In this document: piece by piece, positions 18,163-25,976 of the stretch
How the letters are laid out: every line of letters starts with the position of its first letter
Position numbering within the stretch: the stretch's first letter is position 1
Assembly: GCF_036226405.1 (NCBI RefSeq)
Contig: NZ_CP108464.1
Span: 620,001 to 684,000, forward strand
Length of the DNA stretch: 64,000 bases
Reading direction: 5' to 3'
Source of the DNA: Streptomyces sp. NBC_01260
Lineage (GTDB): Bacteria > Actinomycetota > Actinomycetes > Streptomycetales > Streptomycetaceae
Made by a program: the position numbers and the translations under genes
Notes under the pieces: model-generated
Databases searched by the model: none
Told to the model about the DNA's origin: nothing
The model's input: the letters and a program-made list of their open reading frames with translations, nothing else

Positions 18163-19991
18163 GCGGGTTCTCCTTCGTCGTGAACGGCGGGTGCCCCGGA
18201 GGACACCCAGAAGCGGATGGACTCCACCAGCACGACCAGTGCCACGGCCACTGCGAGAGCGGTGAGTGCCACGGCGAAGCCCGAGGCTCCGGTGAGTACG
18301 GCTGCGAGTACGGCCACCACCAGGGTCCGGCCCTCGTGCCCGCCGATCGTGCGCACCAGCCACTGCGGGGGTGCGCCGGTGCCGCCTCGAATGCGGTACA
18401 CCGTGTCGTAGTGATGGTAGGCGACGGCCGACACGAGGCCGAAGGCCGCGGGAAGCGCCCCGTCGATGTCGCTGCGGGCGGCCAGCGCGAGGATCGTGCA
18501 GTACTCGGCCGCCCTGAAGACCGGCGGGACGAGCCAGTCGAGTGCGCCCTTGAGGGGGCGGGCCACGGCTATGCCGGAGCAGACCGCGTAGAAGACCGCG
18601 GCGACGATCATCTGCCGACTGCCGAAGGGCTGCTGGAGCGCGGCGGCGATCAGCGCGCCGGCGCCGACGACCGCCACCACCGGGGCTGTCCAGGCGCCCG
18701 GGATCCGGGGTCCGCGGGCCGCCACGAGCTGGGCGAGCGGGCCGGAGTCGGCGAGGTCCGCGAGTGCCTGGGCGGCCCGGTCGGTGCGGCGGGCCTTGCG
18801 GGTCAGGGAGCGCAGCAGCCGGCCCGCTGTGGTGTAGCAGGCCGCGAAGGCGCAGCCGACGAGCAGTGCGTAGAAGACGATCCGGGGAGTGGTGAGCGCG
18901 GTCAGTACGGCGATCATCGCCCAGCGCTCACCGATCGGAAGCACGATCATCCGGCGCAGCCAGACCGTCCAGCCGACGCTGTCGAGCTTGTCGGAGAGGG
19001 CGGCCGTGGGGCTGGAGTTCGCCACCGCGTCGTGGTTCGCCTCGTTGAACGAGAAGTCGATGACATGACGGCAGGACTGGAGCACCATCGCGCCGAGCGC
19101 CAGTGCCCAGACGTCGTCGCCGCCGCGGGCGGCGCCGAGTGCCAGGCCCGCGTAGTAGGCGTACTCCTTGGCGCGGTCGAAGGTGGCGTCCAGCCAGGCG
19201 CCCATCGTCGAGTACTGGAGCGAGTAGCGGGCGAGCTGCCCGTCGGTGCAGTCCAGGACGAAGGAGAAGAGCAGCAGCAGGCCGGCGGCGACATACCCGC
19301 CGCGGGTGCCGGTGGCCGCGCAGCCGGCCGCGACCAGGGCGGTCAGCAGCGACGCGGTGGTGACCTGGTTGGGAGTGAGTCCGCGGCGCGCGCACCAGCG
19401 GGCGATGTAGCGCGAGTACGGGCTGATGCAGTACGTGGTGAAGAAGCCGTCGCGGGCCTTGACGGCGCTGCGCAGCCGGACCGCCTCGTCGTCGACGGCG
19501 GCGACGCCGGAGAGCGCGGTGGCGCGGGCGGCCTCGTCAGCCGGTACGGCCGCGACCAGTGAGCCGAGCTCCGGGCGCTGCACCTCGGTGCCCTGCGCGT
19601 CCATCGTGGCGGCGAGCCGGCCGGGCACGGTGCGGTCGGCGACCGTGGCGGTGCTGCCGGGCGGTCCGGCGGGAACGCCCGCGTCGGCCGCCTCGCTGGT
19701 GCTGCTCAGTGCGCGGACCAGCGCGGGACGCGCCTCGGGCTGCACGGTGAGCGCGCCGGGCACGGTGGCGGCGGGGAAGCGGGGGTCGGTCAGTCCGAGC
19801 CGCAGGGCGTGGACATGGCCGACGAAACGGGGGTCGACGAGCGCGACCCGGCCGTCGGCGGGGACTGCGGACAGCAGTCGTGCGGCCTCGCCGACATCGG
19901 CGGCGGCCTGTACCTCGAAGCCCAGTGACCGCAGATCGGCCTCGATGGACGATCCGGGTACCGGAGCACCTGTGAGAATGGCGGTCGACAG
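18159..19991 (-). CDS. DUF5941/CDP-alcohol phosphatidyltransferase protein, probable CTG start
   Basis: Large membrane protein. The frame continues upstream of the first conventional start (GTG at 19763) for 76 well-behaved codons to a CTG at 19991, which has AAGGAG at 9-nt spacing (20001-20006); one codon earlier in frame are only non-starts and then a TGA. From CTG it is 610 residues. Layout: a soluble region to about residue 160, a complete motif DCTDGQLAR...GAWLDATFD near residue 235 with all four Asp, many hydrophobic helices, and a C-terminal DUF5941-like part. It is the first gene of the operon and is coupled by ATGA to the cytidylyltransferase. Product likely a phospho-alcohol-linked lipid or glycan. 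Confidence 0.82.
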   Translation of the reverse strand: MSTAILTGAPVPGSSIEADLRSLGFEVQAAADVGEAARLLSAVPADGRVALVDPRFVGHVHALRLGLTDPRFPAATVPGALTVQPEARPALVRALSSTSEAADAGVPAGPPGSTATVADRTVPGRLAATMDAQGTEVQRPELGSLVAAVPADEAARATALSGVAAVDDEAVRLRSAVKARDGFFTTYCISPYSRYIARWCARRGLTPNQVTTASLLTALVAAGCAATGTRGGYVAAGLLLLFSFVLDCTDGQLARYSLQYSTMGAWLDATFDRAKEYAYYAGLALGAARGGDDVWALALGAMVLQSCRHVIDFSFNEANHDAVANSSPTAALSDKLDSVGWTVWLRRMIVLPIGERWAMIAVLTALTTPRIVFYALLVGCAFAACYTTAGRLLRSLTRKARRTDRAAQALADLADSGPLAQLVAARGPRIPGAWTAPVVAVVGAGALIAAALQQPFGSRQMIVAAVFYAVCSGIAVARPLKGALDWLVPPVFRAAEYCTILALAARSDIDGALPAAFGLVSAVAYHHYDTVYRIRGGTGAPPQWLVRTIGGHEGRTLVVAVLAAVLTGASGFAVALTALAVAVALVVLVESIRFWVSSGAPAVHDEGEPA

Positions 19992-20205
19992 ACGAACTCA
20001 CTCCTTGGTGCTGACATGGGTCGGCGCGCGACGGCACGGCCCCGATGCGGGCCGGCGGCATGTCGGCAGAGGCTATCGGATGAACGGAAGCGGGAGTTCA
20101 CTGCCCGTTTATGCTCCGTTCCGGGCGGACCGGGATGATGCGGCGCCGTCCGCGATCATCATCGTCGATGGCCGCCTCACCTGACAAAACGCGGTGGGAT
20201 GGATC

Positions 20206-20211
20206 TAGTCT
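20206..20211 (+). promoter_or_regulatory. Putative -10 box of leaderless galE promoter
   Basis: TAGTCT matches TANNNT and lies exactly 7 nt before the galE ATG, while no Shine-Dalgarno precedes that ATG. CTGACA at 20181-20186 is a weak -35 at long (19-nt) spacing. The expected transcript begins at or next to the A of ATG. Confidence 0.5.
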
Positions 20212-20218
20212 GACCCGC

Positions 20219-21202
20219 ATGACATGGCTGATCACAGGCGGAGCGGGATATATCGGGGCACATGTGGTGCGGGCCATGAGGGGGGCCGGGGAGCGGGTGG
20301 TCGTTCTCGACGATCTCTCGACGGGCGACCCGGACCGGCTGCCGGCCGAGGTCCCGCTGGTCCAGGGCTCGACGGCCGACCGCGCGACTCTGGACCGGGT
20401 GCTCGCGGAGCACACGGTGAGCGGTGTGATCCATCTCGCGGCGAAGAAGCAGGTCGGCGAATCCGTCGAGAAGCCGCTCCTGTACTACCGGGAGAACATC
20501 GGCGGGCTGACCGTCCTGCTGGAGGCCGTCGCGGCCGCCGGCGTGCGGAGCTTCCTGTTCTCCTCCTCGGCAGCGGTGTACGGCGTACCGGAGGCGGAGC
20601 TGATCACCGAGGAGGCTCCGTGCGTCCCGATCAATCCGTACGGGGAGACCAAGCTCGCCGGGGAGTGGCTGGTGCGGGCGGCCGGGCAGGCGCACGGGCT
20701 GTCCACCGGCTGCCTGCGCTACTTCAACGTGGCGGGCGCGGCCGAGCCGGAGCTGTCGGACACCGGCGTCTTCAACGTGATTCCGATGTTCTTCGACCGG
20801 CTGACCCGCGGTGAGGCCCCGCGGATCTTCGGCGACGACTACTCCACCCCCGACGGCTCCTGCATCCGTGACTACATCCATGTGGCCGACCTGGCCGACG
20901 CGCACCTGGCTGTCGCCGGGCGGCTGGCCGCACAGGACGGACCCGGGGACCTGACCGTCAACATCGGCCGCGGCGAGGGCGTCTCGGTGCGCGAGCTGGC
21001 CGCTCTGGTGGCGGAGGTCACCGGCCTCGACCGCAAGCCCGAGTTCGAACCGCGGCGGGCCGGGGACGCGTCGAAGGCGGTCGCGTCCTGCGAGCGGATC
21101 TCCGGGGAGCTGGGCTGGGCGGCCCGGCGCGGGGTGCGCGAGATGGTCGCGTCGGCCTGGCAGGGTTGGCTGCTGCACCACCCCGTGACGTCCGCCCCTT
21201 GA
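20219..21202 (+). CDS. galE: NAD-dependent epimerase, UDP-glucose 4-epimerase type
   Basis: Short-chain dehydrogenase/epimerase of 327 residues interconverting UDP-glucose and UDP-galactose or a related pair. Seen: Rossmann motif TGGAGYIGAHVVR at the N-terminus, the DDLSTGD adenine-ribose contact, FLFSSSAAVYG with catalytic Ser, and YGETK, the Tyr-Lys pair. The blocks LRYFNVAGA and RIFGDDYSTPDGSCIRDYIHV are characteristic of GalE. It is transcribed divergently from the CDP-alcohol operon and may supply a sugar for the GT2 enzyme (inference). Confidence 0.9.
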   Translation: MTWLITGGAGYIGAHVVRAMRGAGERVVVLDDLSTGDPDRLPAEVPLVQGSTADRATLDRVLAEHTVSGVIHLAAKKQVGESVEKPLLYYRENIGGLTVLLEAVAAAGVRSFLFSSSAAVYGVPEAELITEEAPCVPINPYGETKLAGEWLVRAAGQAHGLSTGCLRYFNVAGAAEPELSDTGVFNVIPMFFDRLTRGEAPRIFGDDYSTPDGSCIRDYIHVADLADAHLAVAGRLAAQDGPGDLTVNIGRGEGVSVRELAALVAEVTGLDRKPEFEPRRAGDASKAVASCERISGELGWAARRGVREMVASAWQGWLLHHPVTSAP

Positions 21203-21225
21203 ACTGCCCAGCCGGCCTGTCCGCC

Positions 21226-21259
21226 GCTCTGACCTGCGGCCATTTGCGCAGGTCAGAGC
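21226..21259 (+). terminator. Terminator after galE
   Basis: Perfect 13-bp stem GCTCTGACCTGCG (21226-21238) with CGCAGGTCAGAGC (21247-21259) and an 8-nt loop, about 24 nt after the galE stop. Confidence 0.7.
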
Positions 21260-21370
21260 AGTTGACAACGGTGTTCACTGCCGTGTTGCCCGATACCCCC
21301 CGCCCGTAGTTCACTGGCATTGCTCGGGCGAAACGCGTCCGAGTCCGCGCGACGACCGGGAGGCGTCCCC

Positions 21371-22312
21371 ATGGGGGCTGGGCACGATCACGGACATGCG
21401 CACGGCGGCCCCGCACCCACCGGCACAGCGGCCGCCGCGTACAAGGGGCGGCTGCGCATCGCGCTGGGCATCACGCTCACCGTGACGGTCATGGAGATCG
21501 TCGGCGGGCTGCTGTCCGGCTCCCTGGCGCTGATCGCCGACGCGGCCCATATGGCGACCGACGCGCTGGGCCTCGGCATGGCCCTGCTGGCGATCCACTT
21601 CGCCAACAAACCGGCCGGACCGAACCGCACCTTCGGCTACGCCCGCGCCGAGATCCTCGCCGCGCTGGCCAACTGCCTGCTGCTGCTCGGGGTCGGCGGC
21701 TACCTCCTCTTCGAGGCGGTGGAGCGCTTCGTCAGCCCGGCCGAAACCAGGGGCGGGCTGACGATCGCCTTCGCCCTCGTCGGCCTGGTGGCGAACATGG
21801 TGTCGCTGTCGCTGCTGGTGCGCGGGCAGAAGGACAGCCTCAATGTGCGGGGCGCCTACCTGGAGGTGCTCGCGGACACCCTCGGTTCGGTGACCGTGCT
21901 GATCTCGGCGGGCATCATCCTGGCCACCGGCTGGCAGGCCGCGGACCCGATCGCCTCGCTCCTCATCGGCCTCATGATCGTTCCGCGTACGGTGAAACTG
22001 CTCAGGGAGACGCTGAACGTGCTGCTGGAGTCGGCGCCCAAGGGCGTCGACATGGGCGAGGTGCGTGACCACATCACGGCCCTGCCCGGGGTGCTGGACG
22101 TCCATGACCTCCATGCCTGGACGATCACCTCCGGCATGCCGGTGCTCTCCGCCCATGTGGTGGTGCACCAGGAACTGCTCGACTCGATCGGGCACGAGAA
22201 GCTCCTGCACGAACTGCAGGGCTGTCTCGGCGACCACTTCGACGTCGAGCACTGCACCTTCCAGCTGGAGCCGAGCGGGCACGCCGAGCACGAGGCGAAG
22301 CTCTGCCACTGA
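21371..22312 (+). CDS. Cation diffusion facilitator metal exporter
   Basis: Proton-driven Zn2+/Co2+/Cd2+ type exporter in the cytoplasmic membrane. 313 residues from the ATG at 21371, which has GGGAGG 7 nt upstream. The N-terminus is His-rich (HDHGHAHG, residues 5-12). Six hydrophobic segments follow; helix 2 carries HMATD (HxxxD metal site), while helix 5 has EVLADTLGS, where the usual His of HxxxD is Glu. The C-terminal domain contains DVHDLHAWTI and further His residues typical of CDF. No metal-regulator operator was recognised upstream. Confidence 0.9.
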   Translation: MGAGHDHGHAHGGPAPTGTAAAAYKGRLRIALGITLTVTVMEIVGGLLSGSLALIADAAHMATDALGLGMALLAIHFANKPAGPNRTFGYARAEILAALANCLLLLGVGGYLLFEAVERFVSPAETRGGLTIAFALVGLVANMVSLSLLVRGQKDSLNVRGAYLEVLADTLGSVTVLISAGIILATGWQAADPIASLLIGLMIVPRTVKLLRETLNVLLESAPKGVDMGEVRDHITALPGVLDVHDLHAWTITSGMPVLSAHVVVHQELLDSIGHEKLLHELQGCLGDHFDVEHCTFQLEPSGHAEHEAKLCH

Positions 22313-22407
22313 CGCGAGGACGAAAGAACCGGCGGTGTAGGGTTTTCGCAGAGGCGTACGAACCTCCACCCGTGTGAGAGCCGTGTCCGAGAGAGGAGCT
22401 GGGGCTG

Positions 22408-22476
22408 ATGACCGCCGCGAAGGCACCTGCCCTGCGCACCCTCCGGTCCTGCTTCAGCTCCAGGGTTCCCGGCTAG
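22408..22476 (+). CDS. Possible 22-aa leader peptide upstream of GNAT gene
   Basis: A 22-codon frame starts at an ATG preceded by GAGAGGAGC at good spacing and ends at TAG, 62 nt before the GNAT start. The product is basic with one Cys (contains LRTLRSCFSSRVPG). It could be a translated leader controlling the acetyltransferase gene or a chance ORF. Confidence 0.3.
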   Translation: MTAAKAPALRTLRSCFSSRVPG

Positions 22477-22538
22477 TCCTGCGGCTCTCACCGAGTCGGC
22501 ACGTCGGCCGGAGCCCGTTCACCCAAGGGTTTCCCACG

Positions 22539-23132
22539 TTGACCGACAACGATCACTCCCAGCACGACGAACCGTCCCGCTCCCCGCACGACCGCGATCC
22601 GGAGCAGCCGTCCGGCGGCAACGGCACCCGCTGGACGACCCGCCCCGAGACGCCGGCGGACGCCGAAGCGGTGCACGCGGTCAACGCCGCGGCGTTCCCG
22701 ACGGACGCGGAGGCCCATCTGGTCGACGCACTGCGCGGCGATCCCCAGGCCTGGCTGCCCGGGCTCTCCTGCCTGGCCGAGGCGCCCGACGGTTCCGTGG
22801 CCGCGTACGCCCTGCTGACCCGCTGCCTGGTCGGGGGCGTACCGGCACTGGCGCTCGCCCCGGTGGCCACCGCGCCGGAACATCAACGCCGGGGCGCGGG
22901 GCAGGCCGTGGTGCGGGCCGTGCTCGACGCGGCCCGCCTGCGCGCGGAGCCGCTGGTCCTGGTGCTCGGCCATCCCGGGTACTACCCGAGGTTCGGCTTC
23001 GTGCCCGCGTCGCGGTACGGAATCCGGCCGGGCTTCGAGGTGCCGGACGAGGCGATGATGGCGCTGGTCCTCGATGATTCCGGGCCGGTTCCCCAGGGCA
23101 CGATTCAGTACCCGGCGGCGTTCGGGATCTGA
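22539..23132 (+). CDS. GNAT family N-acetyltransferase
   Basis: 197 residues from a TTG at 22539 with AAGGG about 10 nt upstream. The first 28 residues are a hydrophilic Asp/His-rich tail; the GNAT fold follows, with the acetyl-CoA loop as VATAPEHQRRGAGQAVV (Q/RxxGxG/A) and a C-terminal HPGYYPRFGFVPASRYG block typical of the YhbS-like acetyltransferases. Substrate unknown. Confidence 0.85.
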   Translation: MTDNDHSQHDEPSRSPHDRDPEQPSGGNGTRWTTRPETPADAEAVHAVNAAAFPTDAEAHLVDALRGDPQAWLPGLSCLAEAPDGSVAAYALLTRCLVGGVPALALAPVATAPEHQRRGAGQAVVRAVLDAARLRAEPLVLVLGHPGYYPRFGFVPASRYGIRPGFEVPDEAMMALVLDDSGPVPQGTIQYPAAFGI

Positions 23133-23139
23133 CCCGCCC

Positions 23140-23180
23140 GTCCGGCCGCGCCGCGCCCGCGTGGGGCGGCGGGGCCGGAC
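23140..23180 (+). terminator. Terminator after GNAT gene
   Basis: Arms GTCCGGCC (23140-23147) and GGCCGGAC (23173-23180) pair perfectly, and further GC pairing of the inner segment extends the stem. It starts 8 nt after the acetyltransferase stop. Confidence 0.6.
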
Positions 23181-23281
23181 ATGCCAGGACCCGAAGTGCG
23201 GACAAGCCGCTTTTGTACGGCAGACTTGAGCACACTCGACGGGACCGGCGCACGGGGCCGGGACCACAGCGAAGGATGGGT

Positions 23282-23875
23282 ATGCCGACCACACCAGCCA
23301 CCGCGGCGAACACCTCGTCGAACGGCTCAGCAGAAGCGATCATGCTCGAACTGGTCGACGAGAACGGCACCACCATCGGCACGGCGGAGAAGCTCGCCGC
23401 CCACCAGGCACCCGGCCAACTGCACCGCGCGTTCTCGGTGTTCCTCTTCGATGAGCAGGGCCGGCTGCTGCTGCAGCGGCGCGCCCTGGGCAAGTACCAC
23501 TCCCCCGGTGTCTGGTCCAACACCTGTTGCGGTCACCCGTATCCGGGCGAGGCGCCCTTCGCCGCCGCCGCCCGGCGGACATTCGAGGAACTGGGCATCT
23601 CCCCCTCGCTGCTGGCCGAGGCGGGCACCGTCCGCTACAACCACCCGGACCCCGCCTCGGGTCTGGTGGAGCAGGAGTTCAACCACCTCTTCGTGGGCAT
23701 GGCGCAGGAGCAGCTGCGGCCGGATCCGGAGGAGGTGGGAGAGACGGCCTTCGTGTCGGCCGAGGAGCTGGCCGAACGGCATGACCGGGCGCCGTTCTCC
23801 GCCTGGTTCATGACGGTGCTCGATGCCGCCAGGCCCGCGATCCGGGAGCTGACCGGTCCGGCTGCCGGCTGGTAG
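23282..23875 (+). CDS. idi: Isopentenyl-diphosphate delta-isomerase, type I
   Basis: Nudix-fold enzyme interconverting IPP and DMAPP. 197 residues from the ATG at 23282, chosen because GAAGG lies 6-7 nt upstream; an ATG six bases earlier is too close to that site. Seen: NTCCGHPYPGE with the catalytic Cys and metal-binding His, the Nudix-like helix ARRTFEELGI, and VEQEFNHLF with the catalytic Glu region. It supports the isoprenoid supply for the hopanoid operon although it lies 11 kb away. Confidence 0.93.
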   Translation: MPTTPATAANTSSNGSAEAIMLELVDENGTTIGTAEKLAAHQAPGQLHRAFSVFLFDEQGRLLLQRRALGKYHSPGVWSNTCCGHPYPGEAPFAAAARRTFEELGISPSLLAEAGTVRYNHPDPASGLVEQEFNHLFVGMAQEQLRPDPEEVGETAFVSAEELAERHDRAPFSAWFMTVLDAARPAIRELTGPAAGW

Positions 23876-23898
23876 GGACGACCGTCGGCGCGGAGGGG

Positions 23899-24354
23899 TC
23901 AGGGGCGCGGACTGAGCGGCAGCGCCGCCCAGATGACCTTTCCGCCGCCCGCGGTATGCTCCACGTCACAGGCCCCGCCCGCCTCCCGGGTGATCTCCCG
24001 GACCAGCAGCAGTCCGCGCCCGCCCGTCTGCGCGTAGTCGGTCTCCAGCGCTGTCGGGCGGTACGGATGGTTGTCCTCGACGGACACCCTGACCCATTCG
24101 GCACCCACGGCCACCTCCACGGCGAGTTCCGGCGAGAGCAGCGCCGCGTGCTTCACCGCGTTGGTGACTAGTTCGGAGACGATGAGCAGCAGCCCCTGGG
24201 CGATGTCATCGTCCAGCGGTACGCCCTGGCGGTCCAGCAGATCGCGTACGGCGTGCCGGGCCTGGGGTACGGAGACGTCCGTGGCCGGGGCGGTGAACCG
24301 CCAGACCCCTTCGTACGGCACGGGCCTGGCGGGGACACTCCCGCGGCTCTCCAT
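23899..24354 (-). CDS. Anti-sigma-factor-like ATP-binding protein (HATPase_c)
   Basis: Small GHKL-fold protein, 151 residues from the ATG at 24354 (the frame is open further upstream, so the start is uncertain). The N box is SELVTNAVKHA, the G1 box VEDNHPYRP and the G2 box TGGRGLLLV, as in the RsbW/SpoIIAB-like regulators abundant in Streptomyces. Likely a serine kinase/anti-sigma regulator of an unknown partner; no sigma or anti-anti-sigma gene is adjacent. Confidence 0.82.
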   Translation of the reverse strand: MESRGSVPARPVPYEGVWRFTAPATDVSVPQARHAVRDLLDRQGVPLDDDIAQGLLLIVSELVTNAVKHAALLSPELAVEVAVGAEWVRVSVEDNHPYRPTALETDYAQTGGRGLLLVREITREAGGACDVEHTAGGGKVIWAALPLSPRP

Positions 24355-24488
24355 AGACCGGTACCCGCTCTCGACTCGATGGTGACTGCACGTCGAGTAC
24401 AGGGTGCGGGGCGTAGTTGGTGCGGTCCGTACCACTGAGCAGAAGTCGACCTCTATCGACGGAACTTGACCGAACAGCTGCGGGTACG

Positions 24489-25127
24489 TCAGTTATCGGA
24501 CCGCTTTTGCTCGTCTCCTGGCGGCTGGACCTGCTCGCCCCGGGCCGCCCCTCCCGCAGGCGCCATCTGGTCCGAGACCATCGAGACGATCCGGCGGCCA
24601 CCCACACCGATCGCGATGAGCCCGAGTCCGTCGAAGAGCAGGGCGAGCGAGAAGAAGCAGCCGAGCACATAGAGGCTGCTGTGCGGCCAGTCGAAGAGGA
24701 CCAGCAGACCCAGCAGCAGTCCGAAGGCGCCCTGCAGGAGCGTCCAGCCGAACTGCGGGCCGCGCACCACGACACTGCCGACGAGGCGGAACACCCCACC
24801 GGTCAGGAAGAGCAGCGCGGCGAACATGGTCAGCGCCTCGGCGGTGCCGTGCGGGTGGCGGATGACCACGACTCCGGCGGCGATGTTCAGCGCGGCGACC
24901 ACCACGCCCAGCCAGAAGTAGCTGGTCCCGCGCGACTGGATCGCGTGGAGCAGCCCTACCAGGCCGCCGATCAGCAGCAGCCAGCCGAAGAGGATCATCG
25001 AGGTGAGCGTCGCGACGCCGGTGTAGACGAGACCGACCAGACCGGCGACGACGAGGAGAGCGCCGAGCAGGGCCAAGCCGCTGAAACCGCGGCTGAGCTT
25101 CCTGCCTTCTTTTACGGGGTCGGCCAC
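24489..25127 (-). CDS. HdeD-like (DUF308) membrane protein
   Basis: 212-residue protein with about six hydrophobic helices in three repeated hairpins (for example ALLGALLVVAGLVGLVY and ILFGWLLLIGGLVGLL) and a hydrophilic C-terminal tail rich in Gly, Gln and Glu. This matches the HdeD/DUF308 family, linked in enterobacteria to acid resistance; the role here is unknown. GTG start at 25127 with GAGGAG 7 nt upstream. Confidence 0.82.
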   Translation of the reverse strand: MADPVKEGRKLSRGFSGLALLGALLVVAGLVGLVYTGVATLTSMILFGWLLLIGGLVGLLHAIQSRGTSYFWLGVVVAALNIAAGVVVIRHPHGTAEALTMFAALLFLTGGVFRLVGSVVVRGPQFGWTLLQGAFGLLLGLLVLFDWPHSSLYVLGCFFSLALLFDGLGLIAIGVGGRRIVSMVSDQMAPAGGAARGEQVQPPGDEQKRSDN

Positions 25128-25194
25128 CAGAAGCTCCTCGGGGTGTGTGCCTGCTTCGCGGCCCCTTCTTGATCATAGGTTCGAACGGTACGGA

Positions 25195-25200
25195 TAGCAT
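25195..25200 (+). promoter_or_regulatory. Putative -10 box of leaderless enoyl-CoA hydratase promoter
   Basis: TAGCAT (TANNNT) ends 7 nt before the ATG at 25208, and no Shine-Dalgarno lies between. The spacing is the same as for galE. Confidence 0.5.
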
Positions 25201-25207
25201 CCGGCGC

Positions 25208-25966
25208 ATGGACCGTAAGGAACCCCGGCTGGAGCTCACCGTCGCGGACGGCGTCGCCACCCTCGTCATCAGCAACCCCGCCAAGCGCAATGCGATGACG
25301 ACCGCGATGTGGCAGTCGCTGCCCGTGCTGCTGGAGGAGCTGGCCGCCGACTCCTCGGTGCGCGCGCTGGTACTGACGGGCGCCGGGGACACCTTCTGCG
25401 CCGGGGCGGACATCTCCTCCCTCCGCGACCCCTCGGGCGCGCCGCAGGGGCTCGCGGTGGCGGCCGAGGAGGCGCTCGCCGCCTTCCCCCGGCCGTCCAT
25501 CGCCGCGGTGCGCGGCTACTGCGTGGGCGGGGGGAGCCAGCTGGCGGCCGCCTGCGACCTGCGGTTCGCCGAGGAGGGGGCGTCGTTCGGCGTCACCCCC
25601 GCGAAGCTCGGGATCGTCTACGCCGCGTCGTCGACCCGCCGGCTGGTCGCGCTGACGGGCCCGGCGACGGCGAAGCACCTGCTGTTCTCCGGCGAGCTGA
25701 TCGGTACGGACCGGGCGCTGCGGACCGGTCTGGTCGACGAGGTGCTGCCCGTCGGCGAGCTGGACAAGCGGGTCGAGGCGTACGTCCGGGTCCTGGTGTC
25801 CCGTTCCCGGCTGACCCAGTCGGCCGCGAAGGAGTTCGCCGCGGGGCGCGAGGACCGGGACGCCCACTGGGCGGACCAGGCGCGCCGCAGCGGCGACACC
25901 GCGGAGGGGGTCGCCGCGTTCCTGGAACGGCGCGCGCCGCGCTTCACCTGGCCGTCCCGGGCCTGA
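25208..25966 (+). CDS. Enoyl-CoA hydratase/isomerase family protein
   Basis: Crotonase-fold enzyme of 252 residues acting on acyl-CoA. Oxyanion-hole segments GAGDTFCAGADISSL and GYCVGGGSQLAAACD are clear. The family's catalytic Glu position after the second block reads GIVYAAS, so the exact reaction (hydration or isomerisation) cannot be assigned. Stands alone, convergent with the DJ-1 gene 10 nt downstream. Confidence 0.87.
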   Translation: MDRKEPRLELTVADGVATLVISNPAKRNAMTTAMWQSLPVLLEELAADSSVRALVLTGAGDTFCAGADISSLRDPSGAPQGLAVAAEEALAAFPRPSIAAVRGYCVGGGSQLAAACDLRFAEEGASFGVTPAKLGIVYAASSTRRLVALTGPATAKHLLFSGELIGTDRALRTGLVDEVLPVGELDKRVEAYVRVLVSRSRLTQSAAKEFAAGREDRDAHWADQARRSGDTAEGVAAFLERRAPRFTWPSRA

Positions 25967-25976
25967 CCGCTCCCCG

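Noticed and set aside
21203..21370. Zinc-regulator (Zur) box upstream of the CDF exporter
   Set aside because: Looked for an AT-rich Zur-type palindrome near TTGACA at 21262; only partial inverted pairing was present.
25179..25190. GGTTCGAA segment as a tRNA T-loop
   Set aside because: No acceptor stem, anticodon arm or CCA-proximal pairing around it; it lies in the enoyl-CoA hydratase promoter.
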